A stretch of DNA of 64,000 nt, taken from positions 8,427,501-8,491,500 of the forward strand of contig CAJFCV020000005.1 of NCBI GenBank assembly GCA_904066235.2. The letters run 5' to 3'. This document shows positions 8,202 to 16,210 of this stretch, one piece after another. The stretch's first letter is position 1. The number at the start of each line of letters is the position of its first letter. The translations under genes were made by a program, and so were the position numbers. The notes under the pieces were generated by a model. That model saw only the letters and a program-made list of their open reading frames with translations. It did no database searches and was not told the origin of the DNA. The stretch comes from Bursaphelenchus xylophilus. Lineage: Eukaryota; Nematoda; Chromadorea; Rhabditida; Aphelenchoididae.

Positions 8202-8399
8202 ATGACAGATATCGACCCAACCTCGATAATAAACAGTTTGCCCAAGTCCTGCGACAAGTACACAGACATTGTTTTTTGTGTTGTATTTGTGGGATTTTTG
8301 CTCATGTTTTTTGGACTTGTGCTCTTCAAAGAGTGGAGACGCCATGAACACAAACCAGCTGGACAACCACCTACGCAGTCTGCTGCCTCACGTTTCTAG
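8202..8399 (+). CDS. Small single-pass membrane protein
   Basis: 65 aa. One strong hydrophobic segment at about residues 22-43 (DIVFCVVFVGFLLMFFGLVLF) is followed by a basic stop (KEWRRHEHK). The N-terminus is short and polar, so the topology is probably N-out. The last 56 bases overlap the start of the protease gene in another frame. I recognise no family. Its place between the structural genes and the protease, and its own box, make it more likely a gene than a chance frame. It could assist membrane interaction of a particle, but that is inference. Confidence 0.55.
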   Translation: MTDIDPTSIINSLPKSCDKYTDIVFCVVFVGFLLMFFGLVLFKEWRRHEHKPAGQPPTQSAASRF

Positions 8400-8769
8400 T
8401 GGAGTGTACAGCATTGACACAATTCCCTCAATTCTCCCCAAACCGCATGCCTGCATTATCAATCTGGACCCGAGCCACGAACAAGGAAGTCATTGGGTCG
8501 CCGTTTTTTCGCACTTTTCCAAAAGCCTGTATTTTGACAGTTTTGGCTGTGACCCTCCACCGGAGATTGGGCAACGATTTGCGCCCCTTCACGCATGGTC
8601 CACTCCCGTCCAAGGGCTTTTCTCCGACTGTTGTGGCCACATGTGCCTGATATTTCTGTTTATGGCTTCCAGAAATGCCTCTCTGCCTTCGATTCGACGA
8701 ACCCTCGCATTGATCAGTGACACGGACGCCAAGAAAATTATAAACAAAAAAATTTTATTCACCGTCTAA
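8344..8769 (+). CDS. Adenain-like maturation cysteine protease (C5/Ulp1-type fold)
   Basis: 141 aa; cleaves virion precursors during maturation in related systems. The catalytic triad is visible in the expected order: His in GSHWVAVF (about residue 48), Asp in LYFDSFG (about 64), and Cys in SDCCGHMCLIFL (about 97-98). The Gln/Cys region VQGLFSDCCGHMC matches the Q-x(5,6)-C-G-H pattern of adenain-type enzymes. The ATG at 8344 is chosen because it opens MNTNQLDNHLRSLL, the usual N-terminal helix; the frame itself has no stop further upstream. The gene overlaps the small membrane gene by 56 bp at its start and the polymerase gene (other strand) by 15 bp at its end. Confidence 0.93.
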   Translation: MNTNQLDNHLRSLLPHVSSGVYSIDTIPSILPKPHACIINLDPSHEQGSHWVAVFSHFSKSLYFDSFGCDPPPEIGQRFAPLHAWSTPVQGLFSDCCGHMCLIFLFMASRNASLPSIRRTLALISDTDAKKIINKKILFTV

Positions 8770-11700
8770 ATCATAACCAAAGGGATAAACTCGTAAATCA
8801 TGAACATAGCCTTTTGTGTTGCATGCCTTGTAGACCTTGGTCGAATGTACAGTACGCACTTTTTGCTCCCGCATTGAAGGCCGGAACTGCACGGTTGGAA
8901 TCGGCTGTTGATGATGTCGTTGGTTGTCGAGAACCATTTCCTTGAATCGATCGAATGCCAGACATTGTTTGGCCTGGCGGGTCATCGTAAAACCTCTGAT
9001 GCAGCTTTTGTAGCTGATTTCTTCGGGGTTGGTCTTGCTGCGAAGCTTGAGGAAGTATTGTTTCGGGCCTCCGGCGACAAACTCCAAAATTTCATGGTCG
9101 GGGAACTCGTTCTTCCATTCGCCCAAGAAGGACCCTGTTTGAATTGGGGGCTGGCCTCGGTGGTGTCGAATTAATAGAGAATCCAAAAAGTAAAGATTTT
9201 TTCACATTCTTGGACTTACCCGTGTCGTGGTACAAGACGACGGCCCCTGCCTTTTCACATTGCCTCATCCCCTCGTAGAGGTAGAGGCGTGCCGCTGCTG
9301 TCGTCCATAATGGGACAAAGATATTATTAAAGTCCAAGTCCTGCACATATTCCTCCTTGGGTTTGAGGAAGAACATCATCGTTGTTTCGTTGATGATCGT
9401 TGTCCGCAATACCTGATGACTATCATCCATCATCAGACGAACATAGTCCTCTGGGCTCTTGCATATCTCGATCTGAAAAAAACGAGAAACAAAAGAAAAA
9501 ATTAGGACTTACGCGAGTCAATCGACTCCTCATCGAAAACTTCCCCCAGAAACTATTGAGGATAATCTTGGAGTTGAAACGCATTGCTGCGTTCAACGCC
9601 AAGTCCTCCTTCCTCATCAGGAAGCCATAGCGGCGCTGGGCTTCCGCGATGAACTCCTCAATCTGTTCATCGTTTCGGCCTTCCGGGCCGCTTGCCTCCA
9701 TCTTCTTCTTGTAGTATCGGAGCACGGGGGCTCTGAACAGTTCCGAGTCCATTTTCTCGAACTCGATCTTCTCCATGACGTGAGTGACTCTGTAGCCCGC
9801 GTCGTCCAGGGCCACAGCCAACTCCAAACTGGTGACGGTGGTGATGAAGCCTCGCTCCTCATCCGAGTGCTCACAACGAGCCTCATGCTTTCCCACGAAC
9901 GAACGGCCAGCAAACTTGTTCGCACACTTGTAGCACAACGGGTAGATTAAAGTCTTCTGAATTCGGGTGGGAATCACGGGGTAGTAGCATTTTCGGGGAG
10001 GGATGACAAAGACCTTGTAGATTCCATGCATTTGGCCGCAGTCGGCGAACATTTGGGCTGCGCTTCGCCAGTCGACGGCTCTGTTCAAGGGGATCACTTT
10101 AACTCTTCCGGTGGGCATTGCCTTGTTCACAAGGGTCGAGGGATAAAGCGAGTTGCTGTCGTAGTAGCCGATCTCGTATCGATCATTGGAGTCGGCCCAC
10201 AATGACAGTGCGGCTGTTCTTCCTCCGGCAAAGGCTTCACGGGGATGAGCCGGTGCGGCATTCTGAATTTCGTCTTCAAAAAATTCCTGCATTTCTTCAT
10301 TCTCCAACAACTCAGCCTTGATCTCGCATTCCCAGTATTCCACCACATCATATCCGGCGTTACGGAGCAGTTGGACTCTCTTTTCATTTTGTTTTCGTGT
10401 ATCTTGGCGAGTCTTTCCATTCGGCAAAACCGTATCCGCGTTTGGGACACATTTCTCGCATCCGTGCCAAACGCAACCATTGTATTCGATGATCAAGTTT
10501 TTGCCGCCGTCAATTCCTTCAACATATCCGTCTACCGAAAATCGACGTTGTTTCCTCTTCTCAGGATCCCATACCCGGACCGTTTTCTCTCCATTCGGGC
10601 AGTCTCTGAACTGTAGGTTGGAAAAGTATTTTTTGCGAATCCATCGCAAAAATTTCAAGCCCGTCCTACTTTGGTTGATTTTTGAGCCAAATGCGGATTC
10701 GTTTTGAATAATAAGTGTGTTCTCCGGCAAATCAGACATTCGGAAATCTCTCATCACGCTGCCCGCCAAAGTGCAGCTGTAATACCACACATCGTCGGTG
10801 GGATGACCACGGATTATCCGGCATTCACGCCTGTGACTAGCAATCGCGTTGGCCAAAACTTTCACGTCAATGATACAGTATTTTTTGAGTTCCTCTTTAA
10901 AATTGAAGAGTTTGCCACTGTTCTCTTGATACCATTGATCGAATTTTTGTTTTTTGGCGTCTTCCATGTCGTCATATCTAAACGACAGAATAAACCACTT
11001 TCTCAAAAACTCACTGATATGCCGACTTTGGAGGCAAAGGTCCTTCATATTCGTAATTGCATTCCTTGTTCCAGCAGTGGGGGAAGTCGCCCTTTCCTTC
11101 CACACCCAACTCTTCAGGCAGTGGATAGACTTGCGGGAGTTTGGCCAACTTCATTGGAAGATGGTTTAAAGAGTCGACCAGTATAATCTTTCCAAATTTT
11201 CTACCCCCATTTACGGTAATTTTGTACATTTTTTCGCCGTTGGCAATAATACTCGGCCGACGATGCGCTATAACAAACAAGATGCATTTTTTATAGAAAT
11301 TACTTACAATTATCCTTGAAAATGGCTCTCAACAATAGGGTGAAATCAAAACGCCCTCCATTATGGGCGACCGCTAGTGTTGTCTCCCCTTTGGCTGTTA
11401 TCTCCTTCAGATATTTCCACATTTCCATTACAGGATCAACGGTTGCTAAAACGACTTGTCAACCCGTGGAGAAACTTACAGTCTTCTGGCGTTGAATACC
11501 ATTGAATGCTATTGGGACAGGCACGACAGGATCCATCCGATTTCATCCACTCTCCGGAATTCATGCACTCATTGCACATAGTCATTAAGGCGGCAAAATT
11601 GACACAATGGTCAAAGACTCCATCACCAATTTCATCTTCTTGGCGTGTTTCAAAATCAAACGCGACAACTTTGTAGACGGGCTCCTCTTCAGGGGGCTCA

Positions 11701-13109
11701 AGCGGTTTAATGAAACAATCACCGTCTTCTTTGTGGTATGAGTAGCACTTGAAGCAGTAGACGTAGCCACATTGATGTTCCTCATGTCTCTGCGCGTAGC
11801 GTTTCTTACACTTTCGGCAGGTTGCGTATTGACGACACATTCGCCTCTGGTGAACCACATAACAATCATTGTTCGGGAAGAATCCATTACATTGGTCACA
11901 ATATTTAGCTCTTCCAACATGAACACAAGGACCTTGTCCAACTCTTCCGCAAAAACAACACTTATCCACACATGAAGCTCGGTGCTCTTGTTGATGTGAG
12001 TATGTGCTCAAACATTTATAACACACATTTCTGGCTCCAAAGAATTTTGTCGGCTTTATGATCGGATCAAAATGCTCACGTTCCTCATCAAAGAAAATTG
12101 GAATTATAGTCTTGGCTTGAATTCCAACTCTTCGGCTAACGCTTGGATACAGGGGAAGGTCGTGAAAGTTCTCGGTTGCGTGAACAACCACTTGAAATGG
12201 CGCCAAATCTCGGTATTGATTGTTCAGGTAGGCCTCAATTCGCATGATCACCAATTGAAACGCATCTCTCTCAGGATTTTTGATTTTGGTGGCCTCCATC
12301 ATTGCTTGGTAGTAGTTTTTGTATGTGTCGCTGGCTTTGTTTTGGTCGGCAATTCTTTGCATCATTCGGGCGGGTCGAGGCATGTTTGGAAGTTTATAAA
12401 GCAATCCACAAATGATGGAAAGTGGCAGACATTCTCCTTTCGTGTTTACCAAATGATAAAGCCCATTTGCAAAGCCACCGACACCTTGCCTGTCGGCTCC
12501 TCCGCTAATCGTTGAACAGACTGTGCATTTGATGGTAATGGGCTTTTCGAACAAATTTGCGGTTTTTGACGACTGTTGCACTTTTTCGAAACGGGTGAAC
12601 ATTCTGCGTACATCAAAATCGTTTTCTGGCACAAACCCTGAATAAATTCCGCTCTCGAGGGCCTCCGACTCAATGCCCAAATTGACATGTGTTATTCTAC
12701 GGTTGGGTCGTGCTTCAAGAGCTAAAAGCAACAATAAAAAATTTTTTTTTTTTTTTTTTTTTAGGAACTTACTTTTTTCAATTGTGTCGTCAACCACGCT
12801 TTGCAAGAGACGGACAAGTTCTTCTTCATAGTCGGCGGCGTCTGCATTTGCTTCCACAGTGACAACCCCTTGATAGCGGCTTTCAGGGAAGTAGTTACTC
12901 GAATGTAGGCTTGATTGCAATCGTCGAAATATTCCTTGGCCCTGTTGTGCTCGTCCTTCCAACGACGGTGAAGCCTGCTCGGGGTCGTGGTCTCGGTGGC
13001 CCTCTGGAGTGATGACTCGTCGCCTGACACGAGCTCCTTGCCTCTCTTGAGAACGACTCGCCCGAACTGGTATTTCTGGTTGACTTAAAAATCCCACTCC
13101 TCGAGACAT
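8755..13109 (-). CDS. Protein-primed DNA polymerase B, 7 exons, with a defective last acceptor
   Basis: Exons: 13109-12773, 12721-11480, 11445-11308, 11267-11015, 10977-9513, 9472-9220 and 9182-8755. Phases agree throughout, giving 1371 codons of product. The N-terminal domain is followed by a cysteine-rich, zinc-finger-like region (about 350-460). Exonuclease motifs: ExoI AFDFET (about 468), ExoII AHNGGRFDF (553-561), ExoIII YCIIDVKVL (690-698). An inserted nuclease-like segment (EYNGCVWHGC ... GYDVVEYWECE) precedes motif A, YYDSNSLYPS (about 930). Motif B is KIILNSFWGKF (about 1127-1137) and motif C is YHDTD (1226-1230). Introns 1-5 are GT-AG, 34-51 bp. Intron 6 (9219-9183) has a good GTAAGT donor but ends in GG (9184-9183), not AG; it splits the second aspartate codon of DTD. 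Without that splice the product stops shortly after the DTG reading. So the enzyme may be inactive in this copy, or the base may be an assembly error. A 90-residue ORF precedes it. Confidence 0.93.
9183..9219 (-). other. Polymerase intron 6 with GG acceptor
   Basis: A 37-bp intron by position, size, donor (GTAAGTCC) and the T-rich 3' end (CTTTTTGG). The acceptor dinucleotide is GG. Splicing exactly here keeps the frame and the DTDS catalytic motif; no AG in the vicinity would do so. Confidence 0.75.
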
Positions 13110-13357
13110 TCTTGTAATTCTCTCAGTGTTGGGTTTAATCGCGTTTCCGCATCATCAAAGTCTTCAGGGGTGGGGCTATAGATTTCCATTTCTTCTTCAA
13201 CTTGTAGCTCATACATTGGTTCCTCATGACTATAAAGAAAAGATGTTTCACCATTCGCATAGTAATTTGGCCTTGTAAAATGCGATTGCCGGATCACGTG
13301 GGGCTGGAGGTCAAGTCGCGCTTGTTTAGGAGGTGCAGGTAAAAAAGCGCTCGACAT
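13085..13357 (-). CDS. 90-aa acidic ORF upstream of the polymerase
   Basis: Starts MSSAFLPAPPKQARLDL. The rest is acidic, with YELQVEEEMEIY and TPEDFDDAETRLNPTLRELQECLEEWDF. It ends 25 bp inside the polymerase reading frame, in a different frame. An in-frame stop lies upstream of the polymerase ATG at 13109, so the two are not a simple continuous frame. I found no convincing donor for splicing them together. It could be a small separate protein on a bicistronic message, the true first exon joined by an unusual splice, or part of a frameshifted polymerase start. It starts 23 bp from the TATTTAAG box of the divergent minor capsid gene. Confidence 0.5.
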   Translation of the reverse strand: MSSAFLPAPPKQARLDLQPHVIRQSHFTRPNYYANGETSFLYSHEEPMYELQVEEEMEIYSPTPEDFDDAETRLNPTLRELQECLEEWDF

Positions 13358-13379
13358 GTTGTTTTATTCCTAAAAATGT

Positions 13380-13387
13380 TATTTAAG
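13380..13387 (+). promoter_or_regulatory. TATTTAAG box, minor capsid protein
   Basis: TATTTAAG starts 34 bp before the ATG at 13414. It lies in the 56-bp divergent spacer between minor capsid and the polymerase leader; on the minus strand the same site reads CTTAAATA, so the leftward genes have no sense-oriented box. Confidence 0.7.
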
Positions 13388-13413
13388 AAAAGCAATTGTT
13401 TACGTTTTCAAAA

Positions 13414-14400
13414 ATGTCGGCGTCAACGTTTCACGTAAATTGTCCGAGTTCGGATAAATCATTTGACGATAATCTGGCATGTGATTACAAAATCCTGCTT
13501 CCTAAACCTTTGAGTTTTGACGACGATTATGTATGTGGACTACAAAGCATAACGTTTCCCTACACTTGGCCTTCACTTGGTGCTCTCGAAAATCAATTTA
13601 TTCGACTCTATACCCACGACAACAAAGTATTAAAACTTATCATCCCCAAAGGCACCTACTCGGACGTTGAAACCCTAATCGATGCCCTCAACCAGTACAT
13701 AAAAACCGCCCTGCCTGACTATAGAGGAAACTTTCGGAAGAGAAGAAACGTGGAGGAAAAAAGTGATGCCATGGCAAAATCAGGCGCTTTAAATGCTGTT
13801 GCCACAACGGACGCGGCGTCGCCAATGCCTCAGGCACCTACAGCGGAGAAGGACGCACCACCGCCACCCGTGGAGGTAAACGTTCCCGTTGTGCCAGACA
13901 CTCCGCCACCACCACCTCCTCCGCCATCAGGATTCGGCCGCGGGATAATCGAAGACGACTTGATAATAAAATTCAATCAATCTACAAAGCGTGTCGAAGT
14001 TGGAATTAATCATGAATCAATTCAAAGAATCTCATTTTCTCCTCAACTAGGCTATACACTCGGGTTTGATCCGAGGGCAGTAATCATGAACGGAGCCAAT
14101 GCAATTTACACACCCGACCTGAGTGGAGGAATTTCGCAACTTTACGTCTACGCCGAAGGTCTTACAGAAAACATAATTGTTGGTCGGCATCTCACACCTC
14201 TTCTTCGAATTGTTACTGTAAAAGGAAAGCCGGGACAAATGTGCGAGATGATTTATGACTCTCCCCTCTTCCTAAACGTACCCCGAAGATCGGTCAGCAT
14301 GTTGCATATACAAATCAGAACAATGGATGGAAAACTTGTGCCTTTTGAGTACGGAAACGTCACGTGTACCTTGTTATTTAAGCGAAAAATCCCTTTTTAA
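13414..14400 (+). CDS. Minor capsid protein (penton-type, single jelly roll)
   Basis: 328 aa, single exon. The N-terminal part (about 1-105) has the pattern typical of Polinton minor capsid proteins: FDDNLACDYKILLPKPLSF, DYVCGLQSITFPYTW and IIPKGTYSDVETLIDALNQYI. An inserted linker of about 80 residues is rich in Ala/Pro, with a run of nine prolines. The second half keeps the family signature: LGYTLGF, LYVYAEGLTENIIVGRHLTPLLRIV and a C-terminal LVPFEYGNVTCTLLFK. The ATG at 13414 lies 34 bp after the box; an upstream TTG in frame is ignored. The final codons contain the box for the integrase. The protein should form the pentameric vertices of the capsid. Confidence 0.92.
   Translation: MSASTFHVNCPSSDKSFDDNLACDYKILLPKPLSFDDDYVCGLQSITFPYTWPSLGALENQFIRLYTHDNKVLKLIIPKGTYSDVETLIDALNQYIKTALPDYRGNFRKRRNVEEKSDAMAKSGALNAVATTDAASPMPQAPTAEKDAPPPPVEVNVPVVPDTPPPPPPPPSGFGRGIIEDDLIIKFNQSTKRVEVGINHESIQRISFSPQLGYTLGFDPRAVIMNGANAIYTPDLSGGISQLYVYAEGLTENIIVGRHLTPLLRIVTVKGKPGQMCEMIYDSPLFLNVPRRSVSMLHIQIRTMDGKLVPFEYGNVTCTLLFKRKIPF
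14375..14382 (+). promoter_or_regulatory. TATTTAAG box, integrase (inside minor capsid coding sequence)
   Basis: TATTTAAG encodes part of the LFK near the C-terminus of the minor capsid protein and starts 36 bp before the integrase ATG at 14411. Confidence 0.65.
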
Positions 14401-14410
14401 ACAAATAAAC

Positions 14411-15325
14411 ATGGCTTTGAAAATTTATCATGATTTAAACAATCCATCATGCTATACGGGACCCTCCACTATTACGCGAATTACCGGTGGTAGATATGAA
14501 GATGTCTATAAGCAGTTGGCCAGTGATGAATCCTACAATCTACATAAACCCTTGATTCGAAGATTCAAACGCCTGAAGACAATTCCTCGTGGCCTTTTCA
14601 CCGATCTTCAGGCTGACGTTGCCGATTTTCGACGCCTTTCGCGCTTCAACAAAGGTTACAAATATTGCCTGTTATGTGTGGATGTGATATCTCGCAAATT
14701 CTTTGCATGCCCACTAAAACAAAAAGGTGCAATGGATATCAAAGAAGCGTTCGTAAAAATATTTGAGGAAATGCCCCATCCACCCGAAGTTGTGTTCACC
14801 GACAACGGAAAGGAATTCAAGAATTCTACGCTCAAATCTTATTTCACAAAAGAGGGAACTGAAATTTATCACAGTGGCAATATCGAAACAAAGGCCAGTA
14901 TTGCTGAACGAGGAATACGAACCGTTAAACAAAGACTGTATAAATACATGACTGCACATAATTCAAAACGTTGGATTGATGCTCTTCCCCTCATCATCAA
15001 AGCAATCAATCAATCCCTCAATCGAACCCTTGGCATGCGACCAATTGACGTGACAAATGAAAACTGGTATGACCTTTGGAAAAGACTATATAGTCGACTG
15101 CCGAAAAAAGAAATGCCCCCTCTTATTGTGCCCGGAGATCACGTCCGCATCTCACTTCCTCCTCAGGCCTTCAAAAAGGGATACACTGTCAATTTCACGA
15201 AAGAGATTTTCCAAGTTCATCAAGTCCTGAATTCGACTCCGCGCACATTCGTGCTCAAGGATCAAGAAGGAGAGATTTTGGAGGGGCGTTTCTACCTTAA
15301 CGAACTCTCGCTTGTTACACAATAA
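14411..15325 (+). CDS. Retroviral-type DDE integrase
   Basis: 304 aa, single exon; should insert the element's DNA with a 6-bp stagger. The N-terminal part (1-60) is short, without an obvious HHCC zinc finger. The catalytic core (about 61-215) has D69 in LQADVADF, D131 in VVFTDNGKEF and E166 in KASIAERGIRTVK, with 34 residues between the last two. YCLLCVDVISRKFFACPLK is the usual second strand. The C-terminal part has the small SH3-like segment PGDHVRISLPP and KEIFQVHQVLNSTPRTFVLKD, as in Polinton and Ty3-type integrases. All catalytic residues are present, which fits the clean duplication at the ends. The start is the first ATG after the box; AATAAA just upstream probably serves minor capsid 3'-end formation. 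Confidence 0.95.
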   Translation: MALKIYHDLNNPSCYTGPSTITRITGGRYEDVYKQLASDESYNLHKPLIRRFKRLKTIPRGLFTDLQADVADFRRLSRFNKGYKYCLLCVDVISRKFFACPLKQKGAMDIKEAFVKIFEEMPHPPEVVFTDNGKEFKNSTLKSYFTKEGTEIYHSGNIETKASIAERGIRTVKQRLYKYMTAHNSKRWIDALPLIIKAINQSLNRTLGMRPIDVTNENWYDLWKRLYSRLPKKEMPPLIVPGDHVRISLPPQAFKKGYTVNFTKEIFQVHQVLNSTPRTFVLKDQEGEILEGRFYLNELSLVTQ

Positions 15326-15589
15326 TTTTTTTTAATCAGAATGAAGAGAATAACAGTTCAAATAAAGCATTGACAGTTTTCCTTTTTTTTTAATATTTAA
15401 TTACCGTATAGTCGAAGGCGGAACCTGATTTTTTTTCGCTTTGGTCACTCATTTTTTCTAGAATTTTCTCCATTGGATAAACGCGATCAAAGTACTCTTA
15501 CAAGAAGAGAGATGGGTACCCCACACAACCGCGCGCGAGACGGCCTCAAAAGACGACTGACCGCACGAAGAGGGAGAGACCCCACGTTG
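15326..15589. other. Spacer between integrase and right TIR
   Basis: AT-rich at first, with AATAAA at about 15361 that may end the integrase transcript, then more GC-rich toward the TIR. No gene recognised. Confidence 0.6.
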
Positions 15590-16204
15590 AAGTCATCAAT
15601 CAACATCATAGAGTCATCAGCTCAAAATAGCCTAAAGTCATTTAGCTTCAGTTGCACTGTTCTGTGCGGTTGACTGCTAAGGATTACGGTATTTTCGTCT
15701 TTTCTTACTGTACATTCCTTTCGTTCGTAAAACCACATTACGTCGGTCATAAATCGTAAAACTTTTGCAAGTGTCTGCAAATTATTTTAAACTTTTTGCA
15801 AGTTTTTTGAAACTTTGCAAAACATTTTTACAACAATATTTATATTGCGCATTTTGTTTTTTTGAAATACTTGGCGTCCCTTTAATGTTTAATATTTCCG
15901 GAAACAAAATATTTTCCGCATAACTGCAAAAAGTTGCACATCTTCTTGTTGAAAACTCGGAATTGCTGGAAAAATAATTTTATTTCAACTATTAATGATC
16001 TTATCACAAGCTCCGCCCACTCTCCTTCCTCTACACACTCTCTCACCGTCTGACTCTCTCCCTCCACATTCTCTTGCCTCTCTCGCTGTCTGACTCTCCT
16101 CCTCTCAACACTCTCTCGCCTCTCTCACTGTCTGACTCTCCTCCTTTCCCCTACTCTATCACTTCCGGTTCCCCCCTGGCTCATTTTTGTAGCCTATAAC
16201 TACT
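15590..16204 (-). repeat. Maverick right terminal inverted repeat
   Basis: 615 bp, the reverse complement of the left TIR with one visible substitution and one extra base in the C run near 16175. It carries the same GA-rich subterminal repeats in opposite orientation and the mirror of the 61-codon frame. Confidence 0.95.
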
Positions 16205-16210
16205 TATACT
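16205..16210. repeat. Target-site duplication, right copy
   Basis: TATACT, identical to 1859-1864; it continues directly into TGACACCAG of the satellite monomer. Confidence 0.95.

Larger units (their letters stand above)
1865..16204. mobile_element. Maverick/Polinton virus-like DNA transposon, 14.3 kb
   Basis: The element starts with AGTAGTTATAGGCTAC and ends with its exact reverse complement, with TIRs of 614 and 615 bp and a 6-bp duplication. It encodes the diagnostic set: protein-primed DNA polymerase B, DDE integrase, FtsK/HerA ATPase, adenain-like protease, major and minor capsid proteins, and small conserved virion-type proteins. It adds a TBP homologue. By eye the two TIRs differ at one substitution (about 2070 versus 15998) and one single-base indel in a G run, which suggests a recent insertion. 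Genes are packed tightly, with start/stop overlaps and introns of 34-65 bp. No large unassigned frame remains that could encode a membrane-fusion protein like those reported in some nematode Mavericks. Confidence 0.97.

Noticed and set aside
13396..13413. Upstream TTG start for the minor capsid gene
   Set aside because: A non-ATG start is unnecessary; the ATG at 13414 fits the box distance and the family N-terminus.
1865..16204. Alternative reading as an adenovirus, virophage or giant-virus insertion
   Set aside because: TIRs, 6-bp duplication, integrase and the full Polinton gene set identify a Maverick; shared genes reflect common ancestry of these groups.
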